Shown here piece after piece: positions 10,976-22,210 of a stretch of 64,000 nucleotides of DNA (position 1 is the stretch's first letter; the number at the start of each line of letters is the position of its first letter). This DNA comes from Coix lacryma-jobi var. lacryma-jobi. Its lineage: Eukaryota > Streptophyta > Magnoliopsida > Poales > Poaceae. Under the pieces are notes generated by a model. The model saw only the letters and a program-made list of their open reading frames with translations, did no database searches and had not been told where the DNA came from. The position numbers and the translations under genes are program-made. Where the stretch lies: the NCBI GenBank assembly GCA_009763385.1, contig CM019825.1:117423131-117487130 (forward strand), given 5' to 3'.

Positions 10976-11396
10976 CCTTACGAAGGACCGAGAAAGCACT
11001 AGCAAGGCGACCAGAGTGGGGGTGAATGGGAGCCAATAAAATTTCTCTCGAAACTTTGGCCAAATGTCCCAAAATCACTTCCCGAAAGCTACGACCGAAA
11101 TCGTGATGCCCACGACCCTTGAAAGAGGGTGGATGATCCCTAGGATCACAGCGAGGCACCACAAAGTGATAGCAAACCAAACGGCAAAAGCACCAGAGCA
11201 AGTTCGACCCTCAAAAACCAAGTCTCGAACGTAGATAGACGGCTACGTCGAGAAATCCCCAAATACCAATGCCAACGAGTAGCAAGGATACCTAGAGAGG
11301 TTCCTTGGTCAACTACAAGGCCAAACGAGAAGTCCGAAAACCAAGCAAGGAAGCCGGGAGAGCAAACGCACTAAAATGCAACCTTCAGGCAATTCC

Positions 11397-11633
11397 GGGA
11401 CTGTCCGGCCCTGGGGTCCCGGACTGTCCGCGCCTACTGCGGACTGTCCGCCGGTCAAGTGTGCAAAAACACACGGCTGCTGAAGTCCCCCTGCTCGGTC
11501 CCGGACTGTCCGCACTTTAGCACGGCGGACTGTCCGCCGGTGTCTCGAGCCAAAACAGCAGAGGCAGCCAGCGGCTGGACTGGACCAGCCCCGATGCGCG
11601 GACTGTCCGCGCCTGGGGTGGCGGACTGTCCGC
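11397..11633. repeat. Cluster of CGGACTGTCCG near-palindromes (Sirevirus 1, 3' LTR)
   Basis: Seven GGACTGTCCG cores in about 240 bp. Several flanks extend the symmetry, for example GCGCGGAC-T-GTCCGCGC near 11597 and GCGGAC-T-GTCCGC at three places. The 5' LTR copy has nine cores. Confidence 0.9.
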
Positions 11634-12435
11634 CGACACCCAGTGAGGGCGAATTCGGTCGCCCTTCACCCAAATCTCCTCCAAATCGATCCAACCAAAA
11701 ATCCCTTGATCCCAAACTTGGAGAGGATGATCACGAGGTAGTTAGAAGACTATCCCCAAGAAATCATCCGCTCAAATCAACTCAATCAACGGGAAATCGA
11801 AGGGGAAGGTGATGAACCGAAAAAGTGCCACGAAAACGAAATCGACCCGATCTACTTGTTCGTGAGGAGTTAGATAAATTCCTTTGGTCGAAATGACCTC
11901 CTCACTACAAAGAGCAAGTTGATTCAAACGGATTTCGCAAAGACGCACTAGAGAGGGAGATCAAGTGACGGGAAAATCGCGGAGAAACGAAGAACGCGAA
12001 GAACATGAACCAAAACGCGAATCAACACAACGATCTGCAACCGTGTGGCTACCACACGCTACAACAGTGAGGTTACGGCCTCACTTCCTCAAAATCTCCA
12101 GTACACAGAGGTATGGTTCTCTGCGGATCTCAGCTAGCTACAGCAGGGGATTGGGAGAGCAGGAAACCCTAGAAGCAAAGAGCAAATGACTGAGATGGAT
12201 GGGGAGGTGGGTGTCTCCCCCTACTTATCCTAATTCTAACTATTCCTAATTCCCACTCTACCCCTAACTGCTTACAGAGCGAACCAGCTAAACCCTAAGG
12301 TTATTCTGGACCAACTCGATGGTAGGTGGATCCGACGGCCACGCCCGCACAACTCGTAGCGTTGCCTCGACGCAACCTCCCGATTGCCGCCACGTTCCGC
12401 CACCGCTCTGCTTGTCCTTTTCCCGGACGTCACAC

Positions 12436-12660
12436 CCCTGGTTTTGTGGCCCAAACCGGGAAACCAGCCTTCACAGCCAACCCCCGATTTTGAGGCCCAA
12501 ACCGGGAAACCAGCCATCCATGGCCTGAGTTTTGAGGCCCAAACTCAGCAAACCCGCAGCGCCCAGGTTTTGAGGCCCAAACCTGGAAACCGTCCTCAGC
12601 CCGAGTTTTGTGGCCAAACTCGGAAACCATCAGCGCCCAGGTTTTGAGGCCCAAACCTGG
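12436..12660. repeat. Six-unit covarying hairpin array (Sirevirus 1, 3' LTR)
   Basis: Units have the form stem-TTT, loop TG(A/T)GGCC(C), AAA-stem'. Stem pairs in order: CCTGG/CCGGG (mutated), CCCGA/CCGGG (mutated), CTGAG/CTCAG, CCAGG/CCTGG, CCGAG/CTCGG, CCAGG/CCTGG. The last four are perfectly paired. Units are spaced about 35-40 bp apart and linked by short GAAACC(G/A) segments. Confidence 0.9.
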
Positions 12661-13049
12661 AAACCGTCCACCCGATGGTTTTTCTCTGGCTCTACCACCA
12701 AACCGAAACTGTAGAGGGGATGCACCGCCCGTGCACCCCGTCCACCGACACGTGTCCCCAAGTCCACGACTCAGGCAACACATGACCGCAAGTCTTCGCT
12801 CGTCGCTGTCCCAGGCTGTCAGCCACCACAGCTGATCCTCGGGCCACCGGTCCCTCAGTCCAAGACTCACGTCCGCCCTTCGCCACTCTCGGTCCATCGG
12901 CACGACACGTCTCTACTTGACCTTCACCTTGCCTCTGATCACTGTATCTGTGCTCGACACCTGCACAACACAAGCCAAAGAACATGCGCATCATCCCAGT
13001 TGACAATCACTCATCACTCAGAGACTCGGCATACACCCATGTATCCGCA

Positions 13050-13060
13050 ATCTCCCCCTT
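13050..13060 (-). promoter_or_regulatory. Polypurine tract of Sirevirus 1
   Basis: On the minus strand AAGGGGGAGAT directly abuts the 3' LTR start TGCGGATAC. It primes plus-strand DNA synthesis. Further CTCCCCCTT copies at about 13441, 13513 and 13612 look like extra tracts, as in Sireviruses. Confidence 0.85.
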
Positions 13061-14603
13061 GATGAGTGCATTGTCAACTACTCACACAAAACATAAAGGA
13101 AATAGAAGGAGGAAGAAGGAGAGAGAGAGAACTTGACCAAATGACCCAAAAGCATAGCAAAGCCGAAGAAGGTCATGTGGAAAGAGCGAAACAACTTGGT
13201 TCCCAAAGACATGGGCAACGGCTCGACACCGCTAGCAAATACTAAATGAAAAATCGAAGCAAAATGCTAGTCCCTCAAGATAGAGGCACAGAGGCTCAAC
13301 ACAACTAGCAAGAAAGCTCGACACCAATTGAAAATTTGAAAGGCGAATGCTAGTCCCTCAAGAAAGAGGCAAAGGCTCAACACAACTAGCAAAAAAACGC
13401 TCTGAACCAATTGGAAATTTCAAAAACTCATCATGAGCAAGCTCCCCCTTGCATGGTGCACACGACCGATTCCTCTCCCCTTTGAACATGGGAGGTATGA
13501 TTTGTCCTAATTCTCCCCCTTAGTTGAAAATGCACCATCAAGCAAAAAGAACCGAAAGCAAATTTTCTCCCTCTCAGAAAATGCACCATCAAAAGTGCCA
13601 ACAAGAGAATTGCTCCCCCTTCCAAAATGCATATGAGTCACGATGCAACTTAGCAGCTTCAGGAATATAGTCAAGAAAATGCAAAGATGCTCTAAACAGT
13701 ATAGCTCTAATGACTCACTGGAAAGCATACAAGCTAGCAAAGGCTCAAACTGATCATCAAATACGAAATCTGAACATGAGAGCTCAGTGAGCAGTTTTTG
13801 GCCAAAAAAATGTATTCACCATCAAAATAGCACACAACATGTATAGACAGGAATTCGAACAAGTGCTAAACATGTATACAAGGTGAACTACCCCTAGCAA
13901 AGTTCAGTCATCATGCTGCAGAATGAAACTTAGACTTGTGTTTTCAAATTTTAATCGGAGTTGCAGCGGTGAAATTACACAAGTTCAGAATTCAGCATGT
14001 GACTGCGAGAGGTTGAAAGCTTGTCATTGCCTAACTTTCCAACTGTGCGAAGCCTATGCAGAAGCAATCAGAAGCTTAAAGCAACAGTTTCGGTCATACA
14101 CTACACAGCTCAAGTTTAACTCAAAGTGCAATGAGAAACAGTCTCGAAACTGTGATGTGTTGACAAGCAATCCCATCTCGATCTTTCTAATTCACTTAAC
14201 CTGGTTCAAATTTTAAACAGAATATGAACATACCAAGCAAGTGAATGACTCAGAACTAGAGCCATAGCAACCTAGCTTATATGAAAAGCACGAATGAATT
14301 CAACACATCCTACACATGCTAGTTGCATATCTCAATGGTGAACATTCTCAAGTTTTATGTTTGTTAAGCAGATTCACCATTCAAAAATAGCTCAGCTCAC
14401 AGCATGTATCAGTGATCAGAAAGAGCATAAGCTACATAGCATCAACATAAGCATCAGAGCATACTAAATAGAGCATAGTCACATTCTAAAGAATATATAC
14501 ATGAAGCTCAGAATGTAATAGCGTATGCTGAAATGCAAAATAAAAACGAAGACAAACGAAAAAGAGTCAGTCTATCGTACAAGAACCAAAATTTTTCCCC
14601 CAT
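13061..14603 (-). other. Non-coding 3' internal region of Sirevirus 1
   Basis: About 1.5 kb between the RNase H stop and the polypurine tract. It has repeated TAGTCCCTCAAGA-type and CTCCCCCTT motifs, AT-rich sequence and no frame with recognisable domains. I see no envelope-like ORF. Confidence 0.7.
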
Positions 14604-17600
14604 CTAAAAGGGGAAACACACACCAAGCTCACGTCTCAACCGATTAAAGGTTGATTGGTCCAAAGGCTTGGTGAAAATATCAGCCAACTGATGATGAGTA
14701 TCGACATAGCGAAGGTCGATATCACCCTTCTCATAATGGTCTCGCAGAAAATGAAAGCGCACATCAATGTGTTTGGTCTTCGAGTGAAGCACGGGGTTCT
14801 TAGCAACGCTAATAGCACTCGTGCTGTCACAAAGCAAAGGAACGCGAGAAAAGCTCAGACCAAAATCACGCAAAGTGGCCATCATCCAGAGTAACTGGGA
14901 ACAGCAGCTAGCCGCAGCAACATACTCAGCCTCCGTGGTAGACTGGGCGACACTATACTACTTGCGAGAAGACCACGACACAAGAGAAGAACCAATAAAC
15001 TAACAAGTCCCAGAAGTGGACTTGCGCTCAATGCGACAACCAGCAAAATCGGCATCGGAATAACCACAAAGGGAAAGGGTGGAGGAAGCAGAATACCAAA
15101 TCCCAAACTCAGAAGTGAAGCATAAGTACCTCATAATGTGCTTGACTGCCTGACGGTGAGAGGTGCACGGCGAAGACTGAAATCGTGCGCAAAGACACAC
15201 CGCGAACTAAATGTCCGGGCGTGTTGTCGTCAGGTACAGCAGCGACCCGATCATACTCCGGTACTCCTTCTGGTCCACTGCTTCTCCCTCCTTGTCCGCA
15301 TCCAGGGCCGTCGTGGTCGACATGGGTGTTGGAAGAGGCTTGGCCTCACCCATATCGAATTTCTTCAGAATGTCCCGGGTGTACTTGCCCTGGTGCACGA
15401 ACGTCCCTTCCCGGGATTGCTTGATTGGCAACCCGAGCAAAAACGTCAACTCCCCCATCATGCTCATCTCAAATTCCCTGCTCATAGTATCTGCAAACTT
15501 GGCAACCAAAGCGTGAGAAGAACCACCGAAAATGATATCATCCACGTAAATTTGGACCAAGAGAGTATCAGTGCCTTGCTTGAGGAGAAAGAGCGTTTTA
15601 TCTACACATCCCATTTTAAAAACCTTAGCAAGCAAAAAGGTCTTCAACCTATCATACCAGGCTCTAGGGGCTTGTTTCAAACCATACAAAGCTTTGTGAA
15701 GTTTAAAGAGATGGTTTGGAAACTTGGGATTTTCGAAACCGGGGGGTTGTCTAACATACACATCCTCTTCTATGTAGCCGTTTAAGAAGGCACTCTTGAC
15801 ATCCATTTGAAAAAGTTTGAAACCTTTGGATGCAGCAAAAGCCAAGAGTATCCTAATAGCCTCCAAACGAGCTACAGGAGCAAATGTCTCCTCATAGTCT
15901 ATCCCCTCCTTCTGACTATATCCCTGGGCTACGAGTCTGGCCTTGTTTCTCACAACATGGCCATCTTCTCCTTGTTTGTTTTTGAAAACCCATTTTGTCC
16001 CAATAGGATGACACTCAGAAGGTGGAGACACTAGAACCCAAACCCGATTTCTCTCAAAGTTCTCAAGCTCCTCATGCATGGCATTGACCCAATCTGGATC
16101 CGTCAAAGCGTGTCCAACATCTCGGGGCTCAAAATCAGCAACAAAAGTAGAATGGGCAAAGTGAGAAATTTGAGACCTGGACCGAGTGACACGTTCGTCG
16201 ATGCTGCCGATCATCTGCTGAGGCGGGTGCTGGCGCTGAATGTGTCGTGGCGCCTCCCTTGCCGAAGTGGCCTCCCCCTCAACAGCAGCTGGTGCCTCCC
16301 CGGGTACAAAAGGTACCGCTCGGGGTGGCGGATCCCACGGCCCCCAGGAAGAAGACGTGTCGGGACCGTGAGTCATCGTAGAAGCTGCTCCTTGCGGCAC
16401 AACAGGTGGAGGGGGTGCTAGATCATCTATACCTTCAGCACCCTCGTCCTCGTCATCAAAAATAGGCTCACCAACCTCATGATCACCTGCACGCTCAAAA
16501 CGAGAAGAAGGACAAACCATGGTCTCGTCGAAGGTGACATCAGATGTCTCCATGACTCGGTTAGTGTCAAGGTTAAGTACACGATAAGCTCGAGTGTGAG
16601 TGCCATAACCCAAAAACACACCGTCAGAAGAACGAGACTCAAACTTGTCCAGGTTGCCCTTTTTGAGTATAAAACAATGGCAACCAAAAACTCTAAACTA
16701 ACTCACCTTGGGCAGTTTTCCAAAACACAACTCATAAGAAGTCTTTTTCAAGAAAGCTCAGAGAAAAATGCGATTTGAAATGTAGCATGCAGTGCTCATA
16801 GCTTCGGCCCAATATCGCCTAGGAGTCCTATGCTCATCGAGCATCGTCCTGGCCATCTCTACAAGGATCCGATTCTTCCTCTCTACAACACCATTATGTG
16901 GCGGTGTGTAGAGGGAAGAAAACTGATGCTCTAAACCCAAAGAGTTACAAAACTTCTCAAAATCCGAATTCTTGAATTCGGAACAATTATCACTCCTAAT
17001 AGCTCGCATCGAGTTCAAAGGGAACTCGTTCTGAAGACGCAAAATCAGATTGCGAGCAAAGGAGAAAGTCTCGGTCTTCTCAGCTAAAAAGAAGACCCAC
17101 GAATATCTCGAAAAGTCGTCAACAACAACAAGCACATACCACTTCCCCCCAACTGAGCTCACCCGGGCCGGACCAACAAGGTCCATGTGCAAAAGCTCTC
17201 CAGGGCGCTTAGTCATGACCTGAGTCACTAGATGGTGGGGAGCGGCAACCATCTTCCCATGTCTACAAGAATGGCAAACAAGATCCTTCTCCATGGATAA
17301 CTTGGGCTATCCTCAGATTAGGCCAAGTGAACTAAGTCTTGCAAGCAAGTCGAAGCTCAAATGTCCAAGTCTCCTATGCCACTTCCAAAGATCAGAGGAG
17401 GAAGGTCCAGCCACAAGACAACGGGAAATGCCAAATGACTCTGAGAAATCCGCACGAAAGACATTCCCTAAGGGCGAAATCACACAAACAAGATTGCCCT
17501 GAGGGTCCAAAATACGACTGAGATTCGGCTTAAAATGAATCTCATAGTCGTCATCAAAGAGTTGCGAAACAGAAAGAAGGTTAAAATGCAAGTTAGAAAC

Positions 17601-17801
17601 AAGAGCAACATCACGCAACACAAAGTGCTCATTAACTCGCACTGACCCACGAGACAACACTTTACCTTTGCTATTGTCGCCGAAGGTGATAAACTCCTTC
17701 CCGGTGACCGGACTAAGACTGGAGAACCACTTGGCATTTCCGGTCATGTGCCTCGAGCAACCGGAATCCACCAACCAAACGTTCTCCAATCGTTTTACCT
17801 A
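14604..17801 (-). pseudogene. Sirevirus 1 pol (protease, integrase, RT, RNase H), inactivated
   Basis: Order on the minus strand: protease with DSGCSRHMTG; the integrase zinc-binding His/Cys segment and catalytic core (HMDLVGP, RSDNCSEF with Cys where Gly is usual, VVERKNR); RT with KARLVAQGYSQKEG and YVDDIIFGG; then RNase H with GYSDADFAGC, LLCDSTSAIS and the terminal GVCFPF. In-frame stops lie at 17799, 17313, 17307, 16758, 16698, 15207, 15000 and 14958 (lowest base of each). Those at 17799, 16758, 16698, 15000 and 14958 also occur in Sirevirus 2. Several look like CAG to TAG or CGA to TGA changes by comparison with Sireviruses 2 and 3. The start is ATG overlapping the gag stop, but the next codon is TAG. 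Confidence 0.9.
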
Positions 17802-17803
17802 CA

Positions 17804-20419
17804 TCAATAAAAAGACATAGGGTGAGCATACGGTCCAACACTGGGGTTAGTGAAATAAGGGGAATACCAGTGTTGGGCTGACTGCTCAAAAGAACGGTTA
17901 GCAGAAAAACCATTCCTAGCACGCCTACGGGGAAAGCGATCACCACGCTGAGGAAAACGTGGTCCGCTGGGGAAGGAGCGCTCACCGCGATACTCAAAAC
18001 GCGGTGGAGAAAAGCGCTCAACTACAAAGCCACCGCCACGGGGTCCATAGCCTACAACTGCAGGCTCCCGCCGGGCACGTCCTCTCTGCTGCCTAGGCCT
18101 GGGAACTTGAGGTTCTGGACCTCTAGGCCTAGCAGCTCTCCTCTGAACATTCGGCACATGTACATCATGGAAAGGATGGTACATGTCCGGGTTGTTCATC
18201 TCCCTTGCACGGCGTACCTCTCTCTTGCGCCGAAAGCAGAACTCACTCAAGTGTCCATCTGTCCCACAATGCTCACAATGGTACCTCACCGCTCTCAAAG
18301 GGGGTTGTTGGTACTCACGGTAGTGGGTGTGGATCACTTTGCCCTTCTGTGGCATAAGATCCTCCTGGATGGGTGGCATGGTGTCAAGCTTGTTCTTGAG
18401 ATGGTTTGGTTTAGGAGCCCATGATTGTTTCTTGGGTGGAGCTCTCGGAGGTTCAACAAAGACCCCATCCTTGGTGTTAGGCTTGAGAGGCTCTTTGGGT
18501 GGTATCTTGGTAAGCTTGGGAGTAGTGGTGGAGTTAGGCTTCTCACATGGGTTCAGACCACTCGACTCTCCAATCTTGCCAAAAGATGACACATCAACAC
18601 CCGGAGCAAAACCTACACCAGGACCTCCAGCAGCTCGCTTGAATTGGGAGATCATCATCCCGAGCTGTGGTTCACCGCTAGACACCCATGACAAGATGGT
18701 CCGAAGGTATGTGTTTTCCTCCTCGGTTTGCATCTTGTCATGCTTCACATTAGCGATCTCCATCTCCAAACCCTCACAAAGAACACACCTAGCCACACAT
18801 GTGCTACCTGAGTTGGCCTCTTCAAGAAACACAATCTTGGCATTCTTCTCTGCCAACTCAGATTGCAAGACAGGACAAGTCTTGCACGCACCCAACAACA
18901 TGGGTCTAGCCCGGAGCTCATCCACCTCTCCTACCAACGCCACATACTTACCCCTCAAAGTGAGAAGGTCAGTCATGTGCGTGGTGCACATCTCACACTC
19001 CTCCTCGGTGACAACAACGGTAGACTTGACAGATTCAAGTTCCTTCACCGTATCCTCCCACTTCTGCCTAAACTCCTTGCGCTCTCTAGCAGCACGCCTA
19101 AGCAACTTATCCTGACTAAGGAGCGCGACAGTAAGCTTCTCGACCTCAGCAGAAAGCTCATCGGGGGTCTGAGATACCTGGGAGGTGTCGTCGTCGTCGT
19201 CGTTCCGAGGGGTCTCCTCCAGCTCGCCGTCAACCTCCTTGCCGAGGGCCATGGTGCAGAAGCCGTCATCGTTGGCGAAGAAGCAAAGACCGTTCAGCTT
19301 GTCCTCGATCTTCTTCTTCTTCTCGGACTCGTCGTCGCTTGAGGAAGCAGAGTCGTCGTCCGAGTCGTCGACGTCGCTGAGCGTGGCGAAGAAAGCACGC
19401 TGCTCAGCCTGGGCCTTCTCCAAGTACTTCGTCTTGATGTACTCCTTGTGGAAGCCGCCCTTCCGCTTGTGCCTTGCGGGGACGTACTTCTCCTTGCGCT
19501 TGCCGGATTCGTACTTGTGCCCATGATCGCCCTTCCCAGATGAGTGCTTCTTCTTGGGACAGTTGGCGATGAAGTGGTTGGGGTCACCGCACTCGTAGCA
19601 TCCCGAGCGTCCTCCTCCGCGGCAACGGTTCATGCGGTTGTCGTGAAACCGCGAGAACCGGTTGGCGAGCATAGCCAACTCGTCATCCCCCAAAGACTCC
19701 AGCTGCTCCTCTATGACAGAAAAGAGAGAAGAGAGTGCAAAACCTCCAGAGGGGGTAGCAGAAGAGCCAGAAAGCAAAGCCATCGACGGGCCAGAAGGAT
19801 TTTCATAAGAAGCCCTCGCCATGGCATCGATCTCACTGGACTTGAGCTTACTAAAGAGCTCGTCGCACGTGAGGGTCTCATAGTTAGGCTATTCGACGAT
19901 CGCCTGAACCTTGGAATCCCACACCGACCGATCGAGAGTATGCAAAAGCTTGAGAGCCCTCTCATGATCATCGAAAGGCAACAACTCCTTGTTAGCCCTC
20001 ATCCTGTTGACAATCACCTGAAAGCGAGCGAATAAACTTTCTATGCTCTCGCCAGGCATATGTCGAAAGTTCTCATACTCTCGCTTGAACGACTCGTAGA
20101 GACGGGTTTTGACTTGAGAGGTTCCCTCATGGAAACGCATGAGGGTAGCCCAAATCTCCCGAGCCGTAACGAGGTGAGAAACGCGATCAAACTCACTCAT
20201 GCTCAAGCATGAGAAAAGAGCATTATGGGTCCGGCTATTGGCATCGTGCTCATCGATCTGAAGCTGAGAGACACGAGCAGCCAAGACCACGTAATCGGCA
20301 GAGTTGCAAATATCCCAAATGGAAGCACCCAAACTCTGCAGATAGGCCGACGTGCGTATCTTCCAATACGCATAGTTCGTCCCATCGAAAAACGGCGGTT
20401 TCCCCACGCCGCGATCCAT
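17804..20419 (-). pseudogene. Sirevirus 1 gag with one nonsense codon
   Basis: Starts MDRGVGKPPFFDGTNYAYWK, the DUF4219-like opening, followed by a UBN2-type capsid region up to about residue 200. A first zinc knuckle CYECGDPNHFIANC follows, then a long acidic and coiled-coil-like segment, a second knuckle CEHCGTDGHLSEFC, an Arg-rich tail and ...PYAHPMSFY-TGA. Length is about 870 codons, large for Copia gag and typical of Sireviruses. The only break is TAG at 19889-19891, where Sirevirus 2 has a serine codon (ESPNYE context). The gag stop TGA (17806-17804) overlaps the pol ATG in TGATG. Confidence 0.9.
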
Positions 20420-20468
20420 GTCGCCTTCTGTGGATCTGGAACCGGCTAAGGTGGAAGATCCTTAACCC

Positions 20469-20481
20469 GCTCCGATACCAA
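20469..20481 (-). promoter_or_regulatory. Primer binding site of Sirevirus 1
   Basis: On the minus strand TTGGTATCGGAGC lies one base after the 5' LTR. It is one mismatch from the initiator tRNA-Met complement (TGGTATCAGAGC), the usual Copia primer. Confidence 0.88.
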
Positions 20482-20901
20482 TTGAAGGACCGAGAAAGCA
20501 CTAGCAAGGTGACCAGAGGGGGGGGGGGTGAATGGGAGCCAATAAAATTTCTCTCGAAACTTTGGCCAAATGTCCCAAAATCACTTCTCGAAAGCTACGA
20601 CCGAAACAGTGATGCCTACGACCCTTGGAAGAGGGTGGATGATCCCTAGGATCACAGCGAGGCACCACAAAGTGATAGCAAACCAAACGGCAAAAGCACC
20701 GGAGCAAGTTCGACCCTCAAAAACCAAGTCTCGAACGTAGATAGACGACTACGTCGAGAAATCCCCAAATACCAATGCTAACGAGTAGCAAGGATACCTA
20801 GAGAGGTTCCTTGGTCAACTACAAGGCCAAACGAGAAGTCCGAAAACCAAGCGAGGAAGCTGGGAGAGCAAACGCACTAAAATGCAACCCTCAGGCAATT
20901 C

Positions 20902-21185
20902 CCGGACTGTCCGGCCCTGAGGTCCCGGACTGTCCGTGCCTACTGCGGACTGTCCGCACTCTGGTGGCGGACTGTCCGCACTCTGGTGGCGGACTGTCCG
21001 CCGGTCAAGTGTGCAAAAACACACGGCTGCTGAAGTCCCCCTACTCGGTCCCGGACTGTCCGCACTTTAGCACGACGGACTGTCCGCCGGTGTCTCGAGC
21101 CAAAACAGCAGAGGCAGCCAGCGGCTGGACTGGACCAGCCCCGATGCGCGGACTGTCCGCGCCTGGGGTGGCGGACTGTCCGCCG
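20902..21185. repeat. Cluster of CGGACTGTCCG near-palindromes (Sirevirus 1, 5' LTR)
   Basis: Nine GGACTGTCCG cores, including a local tandem duplication of a 22-bp segment (CGGACTGTCCGCACTCTGGTGG) near 20945-20990 not present in the 3' LTR. Confidence 0.9.
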
Positions 21186-21985
21186 ACACCCAGTGAGGGC
21201 GAATTCGGTCGCCCTTCACCCAAATCTCCTCCAAATCGATCCAACCAAAAATCCCTTGATCCCAAACTTGAAGAGGATGATCACGAGGTAGTTAGGAGAC
21301 CATCCCCAAGAAATCATCCGCTCAAATCAACTCAATCAACGGGAAATCGAAGGGGAAGGTGATGAACCGAAAAAGTGCCACGAAAACGAAATCGACCCGA
21401 TCTACTTGTTCGTGAGGAGTTAGATAAATTCCTTTGGTCGAAATGACCTCCTCACTACAAAGAACAAGTTGATTCAAACGGATTTTGCAAAGACGCACTA
21501 GAGAGGGAGATCAAGTGACGGGAAAATCGCAGAGAAACGAAGAACGTGAAGAACACGAACCAAAACGCGAATCAACACAACGATCTGCAACCGTGTGGCT
21601 ACCACACGCTACAACAGTGAGGTTACGGCCTCACTTCCTCAAAATCTCCAGTACACAGAGGTATGGTTCTCTGCGGATCTCAGCTAGCTACAGCAGGAGA
21701 TTGGGAGAGCAGGAAACCCTAGAAGCAAAGAGCAAATGACTGAGATGGATGGGGAGGTGGCTGTCTCCCCCTACTTATCCTAATTCTAACTATTCCTAAT
21801 TCCCACTCTACCCCTAACTACTTACAGAGCAAACCAGCTAAACCCTAAGGTTATTCTGGACCAACTCGATGGTAGGTGGATCCGACGGCCACGCCCGCAC
21901 AACTCGTAGCGTTGCCTCGACGCAACCTCCCGATTGCCGCCACGTGCCGCCACCGCTCTGCTTGTCCTTTTCCCGGACGTCGCAC

Positions 21986-22210
21986 CCCCGCTTTTGTGGC
22001 CCAAACCGGGAAACCAGCCTTCACAGCCAACCCCCGGTTTTGAGGCCCAAACCGGGAAACCAGCCATCCATGGCCTGAGTTTTGAGGCCCAAACTCAGCA
22101 AACCCGCAGCGCCCAGGTTTTGAGGCCCAAACCTGGAAACCGTCCTCAGCCCGAGTTTTGTGGCCAAACTCGAAAACCATCAGCACCCAGGTTTTGAGGC
22201 CCAAACCTGG
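21986..22210. repeat. Six-unit covarying hairpin array (Sirevirus 1, 5' LTR)
   Basis: Same unit order as the 3' LTR array. Unit 2 is intact here (CCCGG/CCGGG) while it is mutated in the 3' LTR; unit 1 carries a G-to-C change in its left arm. Confidence 0.88.

Larger units (their letters stand above)
10981..13049 (-). repeat. 3' LTR of Sirevirus 1
   Basis: A 2,069-bp direct copy of 20483-22598. The plus-strand ends are CGAAGGACCG (the first base is T in the other copy) and GTATCCGCA, giving TG...CA in element sense. It contains the CGGACTGTCCG cluster (about 11397-11633) and the hairpin array (12436-12660). The G-run box near the left end is interrupted by a T (GAGTGGGGG). Confidence 0.95.

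Noticed and set aside
12436..12660. Regular repeats with inverted symmetry that could be mistaken for a CRISPR array
   Set aside because: The genome is a plant, the units vary in their stems, there are no unique spacers, and no cas genes are present.
13061..14603. Possible envelope-like ORF between RNase H and the 3' LTR, as in some Sireviruses
   Set aside because: No long frame, signal peptide or membrane segments in this region in any of the three Sireviruses.
15138..15785. 215-residue plus-strand ORF (and its equivalent at 40182-40811)
   Set aside because: Antisense to the RT/RNase H coding region of Sireviruses 1 and 2, with no domain of its own.
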